This document shows positions 46,160-59,732 of a stretch of DNA of 64,000 nt, piece by piece. How positions within the stretch are numbered: the first letter of the stretch is position 1; each line of letters starts with the position of its first letter. The translations under genes were made by a program, and so were the position numbers. Source of the DNA: Hyphodiscus hymeniophilus (Eukaryota > Ascomycota > Leotiomycetes > Helotiales > Hyphodiscaceae); NCBI GenBank assembly GCA_016508695.1, contig VNKQ01000002.1:1116001-1180000 (forward strand), given 5' to 3'. The notes under the pieces are model-generated. The model had not been told where the DNA came from. It searched no databases and worked only from the letters and a program-made list of their open reading frames with translations.

Positions 46160-47087
46160 GATTAAAAGTCTTATACTATACTTACTTACGTAACTAATTA
46201 AGTATTAATTAATTCGATTCTCGTTAATAATAGTATCCTTATAACCTTTAGTATAACCTCCCTATCTCTATACTCCTACCAAATTAGTTACCTCTAAGGA
46301 CGGTATAATTACTATTCTTAATAGCGATAATTACGCTAAGTAGTATACTAATATAAAGATAATATTATTAGCTATACGTTATCTCCGTATTATTACTAGT
46401 AATAAGCTAGTATTATCTAATAACGCATTTATTATAATTCGATAAGATTATAATAAACGCTTAATAATTACGTTACGGATTCTTAATACCTCGATCTCCT
46501 AGAGTCTTTACTCGATTATTAAAAAGAATATAAAAGTAAAGAATACCGTAAGTATATAAGAGAACTATAAAGTATTTAATAAGAGTTAAGACCCTCTCTT
46601 TTATAATATTATAAGGGAATAGTTTAATCGTCTCTTATATAACCCTAAAAAAGAGACAATTTGCAACTTCGTCTTTAAGTTAAAGTAATATTAAATATAA
46701 CTTAAGGACTTAGCTATACTAATTACTAACGTAATAATTCTCTCTTAACTCCTAGGCTTACTATTACTTAATAATATACTTTAGGTTTAAGCTAAGACTT
46801 ACGTCTAATATATTAGACTTAATTTTAAAAACGCAATTATATCTTTATAAATTACTAAGTTTATAATTCCTACTTTAATTAAAAATATATTAACTTTTAT
46901 AGCCTTTATAAACTCTATAAATTCGATAAACTTTAATATAAACTAATAAGCTAATTAGTTACGTAAGAAAAGAAGTAACTAGCGTAAGAAGGGAAAGGGT
47001 TAATATATTAGAGGAAACTAGGAAAGAAGTAATAGAGACAAGTTAAGGTCTTCGTCTAAGGGAATATGTAAACCTTAGACAAATAAA

Positions 47088-50000
47088 TATAGCTTTTACT
47101 ATATTAAGGGTTATTATAAGAGAGATTATTAGAGGAAGAAGAAGGTATAAACTAAATAGTTAAAAAAGAATAAGAAAAGGGAGGAACCGTCCGCAAAAGC
47201 TATAATTATAATTATAAACGTAGCTATTATAAAAGAATTTGAAGATAATAGTTTTCTTTACTCTTCTTATACTTTTCTAGTTAATACAAAGTTTGTATAT
47301 ACGTTTATAAGTACTTTAATTCCCTAGATTATAGACTCTAGTATATTATAGTACTTCTTATACCTATTAAGGGATTTCGATAACTTTAAATAATAAGCTA
47401 AACTAAAGAAGGTTCGAATTACAAACGGCGCTTATTATATAATAAAAGGTTATAAGAATATTATATTACGGCTTAAATAGGGAAACTTTATACTTAAAGA
47501 AGCCTAGTATATACTAGATTTTAATTATAGGCTTATTAGCCTAATAGCTCTTAATTATAACGATATTATAATAATATTAGAAAATAAAACTATAAAGAGA
47601 ATATATATAGGCAAAACTATCTTTATCGCGGACTTTAAAATAAGCTAGTATACTATATAAAACTACTAATATTTAAAGCCTATAACACTTGCTATAAAAT
47701 CTATAAATATAATATAATAAGATCTTATTACCTTATATATAATAGGGGAAATAATTATATAACTTATATATAAGCGAATAAGCTATATTAATACTCGATA
47801 CTTATAATTATTACGCAACTATTCGAATAGCCTTAAGTTTTTAAAATAACCTTTTATAGCTAGAGATTAGATTTGTAAACCCTACCTTATAAGCTAGATA
47901 AGAGTCTAATATAATAAGACTACTAGTATATGCAAGTATATAAAGGGAAAGAGACTCTATACTAATATCTCAAGTATATTACTACTTTTAATAAGAGGTT
48001 TTAAGTACTTTTTACTAGTTATAAATAACGTAACTCGAGCTTACTAAGTTAGGTTCTTATACGACAAATCTACTAGTAAAGTACTACTATATTTGCAAGA
48101 TATTAAGAAGTTAGTTAAAAACAAATCAAGTAATTTAGTAACTTATTAAAAAACTAATAATAATAGTAGGGAATTTAGTAATACCTTTGTGTTATAGCTT
48201 AACTTGAAGGACTATAGGATTTAATATAAGCTTAGCCCCCTATATAAGCACTAGCTTAATAGAATAGTAAAAAGGGCTATATAATTAATTAACAAGATAG
48301 CAAGAACTATATTATTTAAATTAAAGCTTCCTCTTTATATATAGTGTTTTGTAACTAAATATACTATATAGCTATAAAATAGGCTCCTTATATCGGTATT
48401 ACTATATAACTCAAAATCTACTAAAGAAGCTAATATAATACTAAAATATATACTACTCGCTATATAAAGAAACAAATTACTAAATCTCTTAAGTATTAAG
48501 GTATTTAGTTATCTTATAAGAGTTAAATTCCTAAAAAAAGTATACTAGGTAAAATATCGACTTGTAATAAAAGAAAGTAAATACCTTTAAGTAGGCTTAA
48601 CTTTAACTTAAATTACGCGCGTAATAGACTATAATACTTTATAAGAGAGAGTTACTTTAATTATTTAATATAACAAATATAAGTTCCCTAGATTAGAGGC
48701 ACTTGTTCTTAAAGAACTAGAGAAGCTAGTTAATAAGCTATTACTAGTAATATAGCCCTTAGCTAAGAGGAGAGATATACGCAAAAATAAAGCGATATTA
48801 AAAACCCTTATATACTCGCAGATTATACTAATTATAAACTCTAGAGTAATACTTATTTTATTAGTTAAATAAGTAAATTAAAAACCTATTTTACTTATAC
48901 TAGCTATAGTGTCTATATATATACTAGGTATAGTAAAGACCTTGATTTCTCAATTAAGTAAGATAGTTAAACTAACCCCAAAAGCGATTGTAATAGTTAC
49001 AAAACCTTAGTTCTTATATATACTTATATATAGAGTAATTATTACTTTAGAAGAAAAGGTATTTGTAGTTATTAAAACTACTTTATTTAACGACTTATTA
49101 GTTTTATATATAATAAAAGAAAATCTCGCAAACTAAAAGCTAGCGATTATTATTAAATTACAAGCTTAAAAAGACAATAAAACCTATAAACTAATTAAGG
49201 GAGTACTTCTAAAAAGACTAATTACTATAAAGTAAGTATTAAAGAACAAGTTTAAGAGTAATAGTATAATCGAGAGACGCAAAGCTAGGCTTATAATAAG
49301 AGGGTTTAAATAATAATAGGAAATTAATTATTTCGAGACTTTTGCCTTTATTATAAAGTATACGACTTTACGAATACTCTTAGTACTTACTATAACTAAA
49401 GACTTCGAAATCGATTAATTAAACGTTAATATTGCGTTCTTTATTTTAAAACTAAAAGAAGATATATATATAAAAGTATTAGAATATCTCGAATTAGTTA
49501 AGAAAATCAGTCTTAGTCTATATTACCTCAAATTACTAAAATTATTATATAGCTTAAAATAAGCTTTAAGAGCTTAGTTTAAAGAAGTAACGGCTTTTTT
49601 TAAGACTTTATATTTATAAACTTTATTTATAGACCTAAATCTCTTCTTTAAATTAGGCTTATATATTCTCTTATTTATTAACGATATACTAATTATAAGG
49701 GAGAAAATAGTTATAACTCGAATTAAGGAAAAGATAATAACAAAATAAGTATATAAAGACTTAGGACTAGTATACTTATTTGTAAGCTTCTAAATCGAGA
49801 GAAACTTATATAAAAGAATAATTAAGATTTATTAACAACTCTATACCTTAAAGCTAGTAAAATAGCTCTAAATAAAGACTTTAAGGCCGATCGGTATATC
49901 CCTCGAACTAGGCACTATACTTAAGCTAATAAAGCTAAAAGATAAACTTTAAGAAATCGATTAAAAGCTATATCAAATAATTATAAGATTAACGATTTAC

Positions 50001-50640
50001 CTCTTAAACTATATAAGATTCGATATATTTTACGTAATAGGATAACTTATAAGATTTATAGTAAATCCCTTTACGACTTACTTTATTATTGCGATTTGAC
50101 TTATATAATACCTTAACTATATAAAGGAAGTAGAAATTATATATAAAGGGAAACTATAACCTAATATTTGTTACTTTAATAATACTATATATAGTAACGT
50201 AACTTAGGCTACTAAATTTAATTAAAAGAGCTTTTAAAGTTATATAGTTATATAAAATAGGGGAGCTATCTTATAGTTTGTAAATCGTTAGAAATCGACC
50301 TTATTATTATTAATAAAAGTAAAGATTATCTTTATAAGTAAGGGAAGAAAAGAGATATTTTAGCTTTAGAAGATTATAAAAGACTTAAGTAAAGTACTTT
50401 CGATTCTAATACTATATTATAATAATAATATAACTATTATATAGTTTGATAATATAAGTAAATATTATATAAAAGCCAAGTATATCGATTTATAGTATTA
50501 CTTCTTACAAAACGATTTAATTGCTTAAGATTACTTATAAATACGTTATATACTTAGTATAAATTAACTTACTAATACTTTTACAAAATAGTTATTATAA
50601 GACGTAATAAAAAGGCATTATAAGACCTTGGGAATAGATA
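47088..50640 (+). pseudogene. Degraded Copia gag-pol coding relic
   Basis: One plus-strand reading shows, with stops, a zinc-knuckle relic, integrase-like region, reverse transcriptase and RNase H in that order. The RT palm motif is visible as FINDILII where the active site normally has two Asp; the first Asp is replaced by Asn, a G-to-A change. Internal reading-frame continuity is approximate. Confidence 0.7.
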
Positions 50641-50940
50641 TATAAAGGATAAGAAAATAAGGGATTTTGGGTAGTTATTTTATAGTTTTACAAGTCTATA
50701 AGTAGTCTATAGAAGGTAGTTTATAGTCTTATAAAAAGGCAGGAATATAGGCTTAAGAAGACTAAGTACTCTTATATTATAGGCTAGTACGCTACTAGTA
50801 AGTATTAAACTCTTAAATCAAGAGATATAAGTATTATAACAATTACTACGTTATTATAAGAGTTAATAAGGCTTAAATAGGAAGAAGAGTTTAATATAGT
50901 TGAAAACACTATAAATAAGGGGATTACACGTGTAGGGGAG

Positions 50941-51045
50941 TATTAAGAATACCTGAATAAGCACTTAGTAATTAACCCCTATATAGTAGTGAAATCTCTT
51001 TAACACTAAGAGTTAGTTATCGAATATATCACTTAATTCGCAACA
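50941..51045 (+). repeat. 3' LTR of the Copia element (105 bp)
   Basis: Begins TATTAAGAATACC (TG mutated to TA) and ends CGCAACA. Same length as the 5' LTR, collinear without gaps. Confidence 0.95.
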
Positions 51046-51050
51046 AATTT

Positions 51051-51633
51051 TGCCTCCTCTTTGGCGCAATTTGAGACCACTCTCGCGTGCTCAACGACAT
51101 CTCATCTCTTGCGTGACGAGGACATATAAACTGCTTACACCCAGCTGTCTCCGTTCTCCGTTCTCCATTCTCCTGCAGACCGGCGGTGAGCCTTGCCCCA
51201 GATGGAAAGTGCTAGCTACCTTACACTCTGATATTAGTCCGGATATACGCTACATCACGAGACCAGCCCACATCACTTTACGAGACGGGAGGGGCTTGGT
51301 CTCAGCTGTGAGGCTGCCCCATGATGAAACCTGGAAGATAGAGACATGTTGGAGGACTAGTTGGTAGCTGAGTAGGCAGAGAACCTCCTGGTGCTCCCCG
51401 AACGATATTTACAACTTCGCAATTCTCAGGCCGGAGCCGATAGACATGACGGGTTGCTGAAAGGCTACATTCATGTCACATCAAGATTTATCGTCAATCA
51501 ACTTCCGAACCCAAATAAGTTTCAGTGGGGACTTTGCAACTAAGGGGATGGCAGTCGCTCAGATTTATCCGTTCAACGGCCCGTTGGCGGATCCTCTCCA
51601 CTCTACTCCAATCGACTTAAAGAGAGACAGAGA
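51051..51633. other. Normal-composition host DNA between two insertions
   Basis: 583 bases of ordinary GC content between AT-rich blocks; continuous with 46049 before the Copia insertion. It contains a 105-codon plus-strand frame (51050-51367) without an identifiable domain, not called as a gene. Confidence 0.6.
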
Positions 51634-51638
51634 GGTAG

Positions 51639-51805
51639 TGTTGGTAGTACTTCGGTTACTACGGTACTACAATTGCATGAGTATTCGTAGTGATATTGTT
51701 AATGTCTAAGGGAAGAAGCTATTCTATAGAGATAAAACCAAGTTATTCTAAGTTGTAGTATACGTGACCTATTATTCTAGATTAGGCTAGAAAGTAGTCT
51801 AAATA
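51639..51805 (+). repeat. Left LTR (167 bp)
   Basis: Direct repeat of 59733-59899, with TGTTGGTAG at its start and TAAATA (RIP-altered CAAACA) at its end; TSD GGTAG precedes it. Confidence 0.9.
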
Positions 51806-52399
51806 CTAGTAACTCTTTCTTTTAATTAGTCTATCTTTCCTTCCCCTAAATCACATAATCCACGTATTCCTTTTATTCTATTTAATTGCTTATAGGTTCT
51901 CGATTTGTATAGGGAAACGATATTCTTCGTTATCGTTAGATTCGCTTATCGGGTTATCTAACGAGTAGGTACTAGATGGGTACTAAATTTAGCCGTAGAA
52001 TTAATACCCTTTAAATATCTATTAAAAACACACGGCAAGTAAAGAAACTAGTCGTATAATATACCGTTATAACTATTATATTGTAAGTAGTATTTATAGT
52101 CGTATTTGAGGTCGATTACGTAGTTATCGAATTAGTACTAGCGTCCCTCAAATATTATACTATATTACTTTATAATTCTTATAGGTTCGGCGATTCTTAT
52201 AGGTTTGGCTTCTTTTTTCTCTTAGCCTATTCTTTCGATTCTAGTGAGATCTTATTCGAATCGATTAAATCTCGTAAAGCCTAGTAGCTCTTCTCTTTTA
52301 TTATTGCGTCGGCTAGTATAGAGTTCGCAGTCAAAAGTATAGAATTCGAAGGAGGGGTTGTTTTTCGGTGAATTTGAGAATAAGGTTTTTCGTGGTTTT

Positions 52400-52597
52400 T
52401 AAGTGTGGGAATGCGTTTTGGACGCAGAATCAAGGTACTTGATTCCTTAAATACCTTATACAAGTCAAGTCGAACTTGTAAAGGCCTTAATTTCGTATAA
52501 TATTCTCTAGTAAAAAGAGGTAGAGACGCATAGTCAAGTCGAACCCTTACGGGCCTTAGCTATAAGTACTAAATCTCCTTTTCTCTTTAAGTATAGG
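52400..52597 (+). repeat. 198-bp direct repeat, left copy
   Basis: Starts TAAGTGTGGGAATGCG and ends TTTAAGTATAGG, abutting the TA that precedes the inner element. Collinear with 59505-59702, same length, differing mainly by transitions. Confidence 0.85.
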
Positions 52598-53879
52598 TAG
52601 GCTGGCCGGACTAGACTACGGTCTTTAGACCGGACTAGACCAAACTATATAATAGTCCCCAAAAATTATTTGGGACTAAACCATATATACTAATAGTCCT
52701 CAAATTTATTTGGGACTAAACCATATATAGTTTAGTCTTAAGAAATCGAGACTAAACTATATAATAGTCCCTAAAATTATTTGGGACTAAACTATAAATA
52801 GTTTAGTCTTAGGAGATCGAGACTAAACCGTTATATAATCCCTAAAATTATATAAGACCGGATTATAAACAATTCGGTTCTAATCTCTTAAAACTAAACT
52901 ATTCGATTTGAGACTATAAAACTATAGGACTAAAGATAGCTATAGGACTTAAAAGGTAATTAAGATTAATAAAGCAATTAGGGTTAATAAATAAAAAGTA
53001 AGTATATAATTATTTTTTATTTTTTAGGATTTAATTTATTAATAGAAATCTCTATTTTGTGTTTTTATAGCGTAAAGTATTACTATTTACTATTATTATA
53101 CTTAGTAAATAATTTATATTATTAATACAATCTTATAATAAGAGTAATTAATTATTTTTCAAATATAGCCTTAATTTTATTTCTTTATATATATAAGTAT
53201 TTAGCTATTACTAAAGTAACCCTTAATTATAAATAAGGTACAAAACTACTAAACTAACTATATATCCTTATTCTAAATAGTAACCTAAAATATATAAATA
53301 GTATATAAATTAGTAGCTATTAAATGTAAGTATAGTTATTAATATAAATAAAAACAACTTTACCTTTAAAGAAAGAAATAAAATATGCCTCTATAGCCTC
53401 TTAAAGAGTAAGAATAATAAAAGACTAAAAGCAGATATCTTAACTCCTAGTAATATCGTTAGTAACGTCTTTAACTATATATTAGAAAAGTATTTTTAAA
53501 AGCAAAAGGCTAACTACTTTCTAATAGTAGTAAATCTTATTTAAAGCTCGTCCTATAATTATTAGTATTATTACTATAAGGGAAAGAGTAAAAACTTACT
53601 TTTTGCTTTAATAAGCCGAGGATATTTAGTAATCTCTTTTAGTTTCTTACTATTATACTCTTATTTAAGGTTCCTTACCTTAAAAGCTGCCTTCCTAGCT
53701 TTATATTTCTTTATACGACTCTTACTTATAATACGAGAAGAATAATAATATAATACTATTAGACTTATATTACTTATATTAAGGTTTTAATTTTTTTTCG
53801 CCTTTTACTTAGTACGTATTATAATAGCGATTTACTATTAAGATATATTACTATAAAGTATTACTCTTAAGAGTCTTAT

Positions 53880-54340
53880 TTTAAAAGTAAAGATATACTT
53901 TAAAAATTTGAATTTTTAAAGTTTAAGACTATTTTAAAGACTATCCTCGACTATAAGAATATTAATATTGTTATTATAATATATTACTCTTAGATACTTA
54001 GGGTCCTAGAATTATAAGAGCCTTTTTTAACGCAATAGTAAAAGTAAGATTTTAAAAGTAAAGATATACTTTAAAAATTTAAATTTTTAAAGTTTAAGAC
54101 TATTTTAAAGATTATCCTCGACTATAAGAACGTTAATATTATTATTATAATATATTACTCTTAGATACTTAGGGTTCTAAAGTTATAAGAGCCTTTTTTA
54201 ATGTAATAGTAAAAGTGAGATTTCAAAAGTAAAGATATACTTTAAAAATTTAAATTATTAAAGTTAGAGACTATTCTTAATTATAAGAATACTAATATAG
54301 TTATTATAAAGCGTTACTAAGTACTTTAAGTATATAATTT
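53880..54340 (+). repeat. Tandem repeat, about 171-bp unit, 2.7 copies
   Basis: Copies start TTTAAAAGTAAAGATATAC at 53880, 54051 and about 54221 and include TTAGATACTTAGGGT and AAGAGCCTTTTTTAA. Lies inside the TIR element. Confidence 0.8.
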
Positions 54341-55574
54341 AGAGTTTAGGGCTTACTTAGAAATTTGATATTTTAATATAAAGGTTAAAAGCTAAAAACC
54401 GCGAATTATAAGGTTTTATCTAGAAATTAAGTTATAGGACATTTTAATTTAATATTATAACTCTTAGTATTATAGTAAATTATAATACTTTCGAATAAAG
54501 AAATCTATTTATAATAATTTACTATTTAAAAAAGTACTTTACTTTTTTACTTCTTTCTTTCTTTATACTTTTTTCGACTTTTCGCAACTTAGTTAATATA
54601 TTTAATTTTGTATAATATATAGTATATCTTACTAATAAGAATATAGTAATAGTATATAATAACGCAATACGTATTTATTTCCTATAAGACGACTAATATT
54701 ATAAATTATCTTCTTACTTTTAATAAACGCCGTCTTAACGTACTAAAGACCTCTTATATTTTATAAGAGAAGGTATAGAATATAAATCGTTAAGTTAGTT
54801 CTAAATACTTATTCGAATAATTTAATACTAATAAAGTAATTATAAGCTTGCGATTATATATAAAGAATCTAAACTAAAAAGCTAGACTAAAATAACCTAT
54901 TTAATATAAAGAAAGAATCGGAGCTTTAAATTATATAAAATTAACTTATAGCTTTTTATACTCTCGCTAGTATTAATATAAATATTAAAGTTACTATAGT
55001 AATTAATAAAGAGAATACTATAATATAATAAATCGATCGGGAGAAAAAGAAAGAGAAGATAAAGCTTTTAAAGCGTTATTTAAAAGTAAGTTAAAGTCTT
55101 TTTATATTCTTCTCTTATTATAGTTTATATACTAATTAATATATTAGTAATTAAATTTATATAGTAAAAAGAAGTAATTAGATTTTTTAACTAAGAATAT
55201 TATTATAAAGACTTTTACTAAAAACTTAAAGCCTCTTATCGAACGCTAAGAATATTATATTATTATAGTAAGTTAATACCTCGAGCCTAATATATTGGAA
55301 GAAGAATTACAAACGTTTATAGAGAATACTAATAATCTTACTAATATTACTTAATTTATTAAGAAATAAAATAGGGAAGATATTAATCTTAATAAGCTAA
55401 TTAAAAGAGGTAAAGAAAAGAGTAATAATAATAATAATAATAACTTTAAAGTAATAATTAGTAAAAATAAAAAGAATAAAAAGAATAAGAATAAGAATAA
55501 GGATAAGGAGATAAAAGACTTCGTTATTAAGAATAAATAAAAATTTTAAAACGTATTTATAAGTAAGTAAAATA

Positions 55575-56040
55575 TATTTACTTTTAAGCTTTTCTTAGCT
55601 TACTTATCTTATATTTAAGTAAAATTAGGCTTATATCTCGTTACTATTTATTATTACTTTTTAGAATGTATTTACTTCTAAGCTTTTCTTAGCTTGCTTA
55701 TCTTATATTTAAGTAAAATTAAGCTTATATCCCGTTACTATTTATTATTACTCCTTAGAACGTATTTACTTTTAAGCTTTTCTTAGCTTACTTATCTTAT
55801 ATTTAAGCGAAATTAAGCTTATATTCTATTACTATTTACTATTATTATTTACTTTATATTTTATTTATTATACTTAAGTATAACTTTTACTTTATCTCTT
55901 ATCTTATTACTTAGGGTATAACTTTTACCTTATCTCTTATTTTGCTACTTAAGGTATAACTTTTACTTTAGCTCTTATTTATTATACTTAAGTATAACTT
56001 TTACTTTATCTCTTATCTTATTACCTAGGGTAATACATTA
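55575..56040 (+). repeat. Tandem repeats: 94-bp unit (3 copies) followed by a short unit with TATAACTTTTACTTTATC
   Basis: TATTTACTTTTAAGC recurs at 55575, 55669 and 55763 (94-bp period). From about 55870 a shorter unit with TAGGGTATAACTTTTAC repeats several times. Inside the TIR element. Confidence 0.75.
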
Positions 56041-59000
56041 GCCGCTAATTGTAATAATAATACTCTACTTGATATTCTTATATTTTAGCCGAATAAAGTA
56101 TTACTTATTTACTTAAGTATAAAGTAATTATCAATTAAAGAGAATATAACTTTTACTTTATTTCTTATTTTATTATTAAGGGTAATATATTAGCTATTAT
56201 TGGTTATACTTACTTAAGTATTCGGGTTTTTAAAATATTAGGCTAGCTACCTTTTTATAACTAAATAAGCACGTAGCCGTTACTATTTACTATTACTTTA
56301 TAAGTCGAAAAGGGGGGTATATTTATTATTATATTCTCTTATATTAGTACTTTTCTCTTTTAAGTTTTACTTATAACTTTTAAAGTTAGTTTCTTACTTT
56401 AGTTATTTACTCTCTATCCTTAAGTTTATTATAATACTTTATTTACTTTTTATAAGTTATATATTCTAGTCGTAGCCCTTTTCTCGTAAAAGTTAGTATA
56501 AGTTAAGTAAAGGCTAAGTCTTCTTAATATATTATAAATACTTAAGTAAGATTTACTCCCTTTATAATTAAGTAAAATAATTATAATAATAATAATACTA
56601 ATCCCTTTAAGTTAGGGCTTTCGCTATTTAAACTTAGTCTCGATAAGTAATATATTATTTAGTATTTAGAGAAAGTAAAGGAATAGAAGAGCTAGTAATT
56701 AAATAAGACTTTTAGATACGTAAATTGTAAATAGTTTAAGCAAGTTACCTAGACGTATATATAAGGGTTAAAAATATAAGGAAAATTTTATTAAGCTATA
56801 AAGCTAAAAACTATACTCTTAAAAGTATTATATAAAGGTTATTAAAAGGTATATATATACTTTAGGCTATAAAAAGACAATAATAGTATATTTATACTTT
56901 CCTAGTATTAAGACAAGTATAACGAAACTAAAAGCTAGAAGAAGATTATAAAAGGAGGAATACTTATAATAATAAGTATATATATTATTCTTAAAAAATA
57001 TTTAGTAATACCTCTAGAATTCCGTTCTAGCTTTTATAAATAATCGTTAGAGAAAGTAGCTATATATTAGTATTATAATAGCAAATTTACTCTTCTAGTT
57101 TATCGAAAACCCTAAAATTTAAAAACTATTTATTATACTCTAGCTAAGAGTTTCTTTTCTCGGTTGTATTACTATTTAAACTAATTTAAATAATAAGTAT
57201 CTTTACGCTATAGCGTATATATTTAAGGATCTCTTACCTAAAAGTAGAATATCGATTACTTTAGATAAATAGTAGAGTCCCTTTATTAAATCGTTTATTA
57301 CTATTATAATATATTATATTATAATAGACTAGTAATAGAGAGAGGTTCTTATTGGGTTTGAGTATATCTAAAGGGAGTATATTAGGAAAGTAATAGTAAA
57401 AATAATTCTTAATGTCTTATAATAATTCTAGCTAACGAATAAGTTATATTATATTATAACTAATAGTATTATAACTAATAGTAAGATAAGAAGGGATCTT
57501 ATAGTAATACTCGAGGAAGTTTCTACTAGAGTATTATCTATATAAAACTATAAAGCGACAAAGATTCCTTACCTTACGTATATTATATAATTAGTTATAA
57601 AGATAATACTAAAGATACTCGAGATAAACTTAAGTAAAGAAAAACTTAACGATAAGGACGATATAAATTAGCTTAAATTAAGTAATATTAATTCGGTTAT
57701 AGCTATAATCTAAAAGGTTAGGACACTTACTTATAATAACGTCTTATAATAATACTAATAGGAATATTTTTAAAAGATACGCAACTTAAGAAACTTAATA
57801 AGCCAATCGAGCTAGAGAATAGAATTATTACTAATAAAGCAATTAGAGGCAAAAAAAAAACGATTCTTATACTTAAAGAAAGATATTAATATTAGGTAAA
57901 ACTCTACTTATAATATAATATTGCGAGTAATACGTTTATAAGTATTATTAAAATTTTAGCTCGAGGTAGAAATAGTTAATAACTTTATACTTAAGCGTTT
58001 TACTTTTATAAATATAAATTAAAAGAAGCTAAGGTACTTTATAGTCTTACTTCGACCTTTTGCCTCCTTTACTATACTTATTAGTTTTAATATAAATATA
58101 ACTATTAATTATATATAGAATATTTATAATAACTTATTTAATTATCTTAAGAATTTATAAGACAAGCTATTAAAAAAAGATTAAGTCCTTAACTTATAAA
58201 TTCACGTGTTTATTACTATTATTAGTGCTAGGCTTAAGTCTTTAAAGTTATATTATTCTTATACTAATAGACTAATAAAGTAATAATATGCTTTTATAAA
58301 GATACTAGACCCTACTTAAAAGCTTAATATCTTTAAATCTACTAATTGGATATTATAGCTTAAAAGGAAATATAAGCGCCTATTCGCTTAATATTAAGAG
58401 GAAAAGTATAAGCCTATACTAATAAAAGCTCTTTTAGTCGAGAATAATCTAGTTATTACTTTAAAAACCCAAAGCTTAAATATAGTATTTTAACTTAATA
58501 GAAATATACTAAGTATATATATAGTAATTACAAGGCTAAATACTAAGGCCGACTACTTCTTTACTAGTCTAATTATATAAGATAATACTAATATATTAGT
58601 TCTTACAATTTAAAAGAAATTAAAGCCGGCTTTCCCCTTTATTATATTTATAGCCCGAGATATACTAATAGTTCTAAGTATATTACCTTTTAATATAATA
58701 ACGACAAATAATAACGTATTATTTCTTTTAACTAATTTTTTTAATTACTAGTACTAGAGTTAAGAGAATTTTCAATCTGGCTTATAATCTTTATAAATAT
58801 TATAAGGCACAAATATATCTAATTACAATTACAAAGTCAATAATTATAAAGTATTTTAATTAGTATAAATAGACTCTTACTAATAATTAGTAAAACGTAA
58901 ACTATAAGTATAATACTTCCTATATAAGTAATAATATAAACTAGACTAAGAAAGAGATTATAAATATAACTATAGTTTTAAATAATAAAAAAAAGAAAGT

Positions 59001-59504
59001 AAAACATTTACTATAATAAAGGAGAAAAAAGCGTCGGAGTACTAATATTAATAAATTAAGGGGTCTTTTTTAAGTAAAAGCTAGGCGTTAAGAGTAATAG
59101 GCTTTACTTATAATTTTAGAATTATAATTTACTTTTACTTTAAAGAACTATATTATATATATTTATTATTATTATTATAATACGTTACTCTTAAAATAAA
59201 TATAGTCTTATAGTCGTATAGTTTTAAACCGAACTATTCTTAATAAAGACTATAAGACTATAGTCTAAAATTAGTCCCTAAAAATTTAAATTTTAAGACT
59301 AAATTATTTATAAACCGGATTATAAGACTATAGTCCTAAGTATAATCCCTAAAAATTTAGATTTTGAGACCAAACTATTTATAGACCGGACCGTGGGACC
59401 GTAGTCCTAAGTACGGTCCCTAAAAATTTAGATTTTGAGACCAAACCGTTATATAGTCCCCAAAAACCCTATAGTCTGGGACCGAACCGGACTGTCGGCC
59501 AGCC

Positions 59505-59702
59505 TAAGTATGGGAATGCGTATTAGACGCAGAATCAAGGTACTTGATTCCTTAAATACCTTATACAAGTTAAGTCGAACTTATAAAGGCCTTGATTTCG
59601 TACGATATTCTCTAGCAAAACGAGGTAAAGACACATAGTTAAGTCAAACCCTTATAGACCTTAGCTATAAGTACTAAATCTCCTTTTCTCTTCGAATATA
59701 AG
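59505..59702 (+). repeat. 198-bp direct repeat, right copy
   Basis: Starts TAAGTATGGGAATGCG immediately after the inner element's right terminus and ends CGAATATAAG. With the left copy it forms a tandem pair once the inner element is removed. Confidence 0.85.
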
Positions 59703-59732
59703 ACTGTCTCCTAATCTGTGATTACTAATTAG

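Larger units (their letters stand above)
46055..51045 (+). mobile_element. Ty1/Copia-type LTR retrotransposon, RIP-degraded, 4,991 bp
   Basis: Bounded by 105-bp LTRs and a perfect 5-bp target duplication AATTT (46050-46054 and 51046-51050). LTR ends are TG...CA, with RIP changes to TA in one copy each. The internal region is on the plus strand and extremely AT-rich, with stops in all frames. Reading through the stops still shows the order of a Copia polyprotein: a Gag-side CCHC knuckle relic at 47088-47132 (Tyr at the positions of Cys/His), integrase-like stretches at about 47.9-48.6 kb, then reverse transcriptase with KARLIIRGFK, NYFETFAFIIKYTTLR and YILLFINDILII at about 49.28-49.70 kb, and RNase H to about 50.64 kb. 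Integrase before RT is diagnostic for Copia rather than Gypsy. A purine-rich AGGGGAG directly precedes the 3' LTR (polypurine tract). No functional product is expected. Confidence 0.93.
52600..59504. mobile_element. 6.9-kb TIR-flanked element, superfamily undetermined, RIP-degraded
   Basis: Termini are inverted: left (TA)GGCTGGCCGGAC and right GTCGGCCAGCC(TA); TA is the apparent 2-bp target duplication. Subterminal regions at both ends (about 52650-52930 and 59240-59470) carry many diverged copies of GGGACTAAACTATA / AGTCCCTAAAAATTT motifs in both orientations, as in large DNA transposons. The interior is extremely AT-rich with stops in every frame. A plus-strand frame from about 56990 to 58750 reads protein-like between TAG/TAA codons, which suggests one long decayed gene, but I could not match it to any transposase or polymerase family. 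It also contains internal tandem repeats near 53.9 and 55.6 kb. DNA transposon is the best guess from termini; a composite is not excluded. Confidence 0.65.

Noticed and set aside
47400..47420. GGTTCGAATTA resembling a tRNA T-arm
   Set aside because: Sits inside the RIP-degraded Copia element with no matching acceptor stem or D-arm.
51050..51367. 105-codon frame adjacent to the Copia insertion
   Set aside because: Its start is within the target duplication and it would have been interrupted by or created by the insertion; no recognisable domain.
59435..59638. 67-codon frame across the right end of the TIR element
   Set aside because: Spans a transposon terminus and a direct repeat, so it is chance.
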